16,657 nt of DNA. Origin: Candidatus Multiplicimicrobium inquinatum (GTDB lineage Bacteria; Omnitrophota; Omnitrophia; Omnitrophales; Aquincolibacteriaceae). A program made the position numbers and the translations under genes. Where the stretch lies: positions 1 through 16,657 of the forward strand of contig DDUN01000071.1 of NCBI GenBank assembly GCA_002344825.1, written 5' to 3'. Shown piece after piece: positions 15,160-16,657 of the stretch; position 1 is the first letter of the stretch, and the number at the start of each line of letters is the position of its first letter. The notes below the pieces were generated by a model. It saw nothing but the letters and a program-made list of their open reading frames with translations. It did not search any database and was not told the DNA's origin.

Positions 15160-15330
15160 ATGAAAAACAAAAATAGAAAAACAACGAAGCAAAGCTTAAG
15201 AAAAACGACAAGCTCTTTACTGTTACGATTGCGTCTTTTGCCGACTGTTCCCGCCTTGTCCCTGTTCGTTCTGGGCGGGAACAGTCACGGCTTGAGTTCG
15301 GCAGTTCATCAAAATGGAAAGCCCGCTTAA
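15160..15330 (+). CDS. Possible small exported peptide (56 aa)
   Basis: A frame from ATG 15160 to TAA 15330 begins 17 bp after the large secreted protein gene. The product has a strongly basic start (MKNKNRKTTKQSLRKTT), a hydrophobic stretch (about residues 19-39) and a short polar tail, like a signal peptide or small membrane protein. The ribosome binding site is weak (GGTGA, 3 nt spacer). A 13-bp hairpin lies inside the frame. It may instead be non-coding DNA or the remnant of a second secreted gene. No family is recognised. Confidence 0.35.
   Translation: MKNKNRKTTKQSLRKTTSSLLLRLRLLPTVPALSLFVLGGNSHGLSSAVHQNGKPA
15243..15286. repeat. Perfect 13-bp GC-rich inverted repeat
   Basis: GACTGTTCCCGCC (15243-15255) and GGCGGGAACAGTC (15274-15286) pair perfectly around an 18-nt loop. 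With a 2-nt bulge the stem extends by three more pairs. It lies between the convergent large secreted protein and CLC genes, where a bidirectional terminator would be expected. Neither side has a T-run, so it is not a standard intrinsic terminator. A second 8-bp pairing (15285-15292 with 15342-15349) would compete with the outer end of the stem. Confidence 0.7.
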
Positions 15331-15368
15331 TTTGAGTTAACAGCCGTGAAGTTTAGAGCGGAAGAGAT

Positions 15369-16592
15369 TCAGCTCTTGGAGTGAGCAATTCTCTGCGAGT
15401 GGTAAATTCCGTTGTGGCCGGAAAATAAATAACTCATGACGCAGCCAATACCCGCGTAAACTCCGATTTCAGCGCCGAACATTTCCATCGCAAGCAAAAT
15501 ACAGCAAAGCGGCGTGTTCGCGGCTCCGGCAAACACCGCGACAAATCCGACCCCCGCCAAAACCGCGGTGGGCAAAGTCATGATATAGCTCAGCGCATTG
15601 CCCAAAGTCGCACCGATGAAAAAAAGCGGAGTGACTTCGCCGCCTTTGAAGCCTGAACCAAGTGTTACTCCCGTAAAAAGTGTTTTTGCTAAAAAGTCTT
15701 GAATGGGGAGGTGGCTTTCAAACGCATCCTGCATGACCGGAATACCAAGCCCTAAGTAGCGGTGAGTTTGAAAAGCACCCGCTAGCAAAATAATAAAAAT
15801 GCCTCCAAAAAAAGGACGGAGTGGAGCATAGGCGATATATTTTTTAAACAGGTTTGTGAATTTATGAACAACCCAGCTAAACCCTGAGCCGGCAAGTCCG
15901 AACAAGGCTCCGGCAATCGCGATTTGAAGCAGGTGAAACCAAGTCATCGCGGGTATGAAAGGAACTTGATACACGGTATGTTGAACGCCCCAGGCAAGCG
16001 TAACCAAATGCGCGATTAAAGCGGAAATGAAACAAGGGAAAATCGCGTCGTAGCGAAGGCGTCCGATCGCGAGCACTTCCAGCCCGAAAATTGCGCCGGC
16101 AAGCGGAGTGCCAAAAACAGAGGCAAAGCCCGCGCTGATTCCGGCCATCAGCAAAATGCGGCGATCATCGGGAGATAGTTTGAGAGGCTGGGTGAGTTGA
16201 TCTGCGAGTGATCCGCCCATTTGTATAGCCGTTCCTTCGCGTCCCGCGGATCCGCCAAACAAATGTGTCGCGAGCGTCCCGAAGAGAACCAGCAAAGCCA
16301 TGCGCAGGGGGACGATGCTTTTCGGGGTATGAATTTCTTCGAGCAAAAGATTGTTGCCTGCTTCGACTGACTTGCCGATTTTGTGATAAATCCAGCCGAT
16401 GAATAAGCCGCCCAGGGGAAGAAGAAACAAGAGCCAGCCATGGTTTTCGCGCAGCGCGGTTGCCCGGTCAAGCGCGGTAAGGAAAAGCGCGGAAGCACTG
16501 CCGGCAAGCAAGCCGATCAAAATAGAAATCAGGGACCAGCGAAAAAGACTTCGCGCGATTTCTGCCCGGGCGGATAAAGGCGATTGCGTCAT
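15369..16592 (-). CDS. CLC-type antiporter, probably fluoride/proton (EriC-F/CLC-F group)
   Basis: This 407-residue membrane protein of the CLC family has about ten or more hydrophobic segments and no C-terminal CBS domains. In place of the chloride selectivity motif GSGIP it has GNNLL (79-83, in VEAGNNLLLEEIHTP). The gating glutamate is kept in GREGTAIQMGG (Glu119). GSGFKGGEVTPLFFIGATLG stands at about 312-331. From memory the GNN-type motif and FKGGEVTPLF are marks of CLC-F fluoride exporters, so I infer fluoride extrusion rather than chloride transport. The start at 16592 has no Shine-Dalgarno sequence; a promoter-like pair just upstream would give a leaderless mRNA. No fluoride riboswitch can be seen in the 65 bp before the window ends. 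Confidence 0.88.
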   Translation of the reverse strand: MTQSPLSARAEIARSLFRWSLISILIGLLAGSASALFLTALDRATALRENHGWLLFLLPLGGLFIGWIYHKIGKSVEAGNNLLLEEIHTPKSIVPLRMALLVLFGTLATHLFGGSAGREGTAIQMGGSLADQLTQPLKLSPDDRRILLMAGISAGFASVFGTPLAGAIFGLEVLAIGRLRYDAIFPCFISALIAHLVTLAWGVQHTVYQVPFIPAMTWFHLLQIAIAGALFGLAGSGFSWVVHKFTNLFKKYIAYAPLRPFFGGIFIILLAGAFQTHRYLGLGIPVMQDAFESHLPIQDFLAKTLFTGVTLGSGFKGGEVTPLFFIGATLGNALSYIMTLPTAVLAGVGFVAVFAGAANTPLCCILLAMEMFGAEIGVYAGIGCVMSYLFSGHNGIYHSQRIAHSKS

Positions 16593-16599
16593 GAGGGAT

Positions 16600-16628
16600 A
16601 GAATAGCACCGCGCGCCCTATCCGTGAA
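16600..16628 (-). promoter_or_regulatory. Predicted promoter of the CLC gene
   Basis: On the minus strand TTCACG (16628-16623) is followed after 17 bp by TATTCT (16605-16600) with a TGC extension just before it. The ATG begins 7 nt after the -10, consistent with a leaderless transcript. Both hexamers match consensus at 4 of 6 positions only. Confidence 0.35.
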
Positions 16629-16657
16629 TAGGTCTAAGTCATGTTTTTTTAGCCCGG

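Noticed and set aside
16593..16657. Fluoride riboswitch before the CLC gene
   Set aside because: No GAUGxx...CC-type pseudoknot core is visible in the 65 bp present, and the predicted promoter leaves no leader. The window ends here, so a distal element cannot be excluded.

Overview
The window is ordinary dense bacterial DNA of medium GC content (roughly half G+C by eye). It holds fourteen confident protein genes on both strands, two possible small genes, several promoter-like sites and two long hairpins. Signal peptides, a CHASE/GGDEF sensor, a periplasmic M15 peptidase and large secreted proteins suggest a Gram-negative-type free-living bacterium. Medium GC, tight spacing, several genes without a Shine-Dalgarno sequence and large unrecognised secreted proteins would fit an uncultured lineage such as Omnitrophota or another PVC-related group. 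This placement is a guess; no rRNA or marker gene is present. I saw no tRNA, CRISPR array, transposase or phage gene.

Layout. 97-1863 (+): solute-binding protein and membrane permease of a zinc/manganese-type ABC importer, with no ATPase gene beside them. 1813-3466 (-): guanine-type deaminase followed by an MFS transporter whose 3' end overlaps the permease gene antisense. 3589-3675 (+): a possible 28-residue membrane peptide with a strong ribosome binding site. 3679-6108 (-): a CHASE-GGDEF diguanylate cyclase followed by a VanY-like M15 peptidase. 6206-6937 (-): ridA followed by a Gdx/SugE-type guanidinium exporter. 7073-8395 (+): MgtE magnesium channel, divergent from ridA across a nearly perfect 29-bp inverted repeat.

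8526-15330 (+) is the most interesting part. It encodes a secreted protein of unknown function, a LytS-like sensor kinase with an added extracytoplasmic segment, a LytTR response regulator, and then a 1085-residue secreted protein. In that large protein every cysteine falls in a close pair. Upstream of its gene are direct repeats that closely match the LytTR-binding consensus, and they lie next to a promoter-like sequence. The two secreted proteins share a short motif just after their signal peptides. I read this as a self-contained system in which a surface-sensing kinase and regulator control a large secreted, disulfide-bonded repeat protein. I do not recognise it as a described system.

15369-16592 (-): a CLC antiporter with the GNN-type selectivity motif of fluoride exporters. 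Several transporters here (Zn/Mn, Mg, guanidinium, fluoride, MFS) concern ion balance and detoxification, but they sit in separate transcription units and need not work together.
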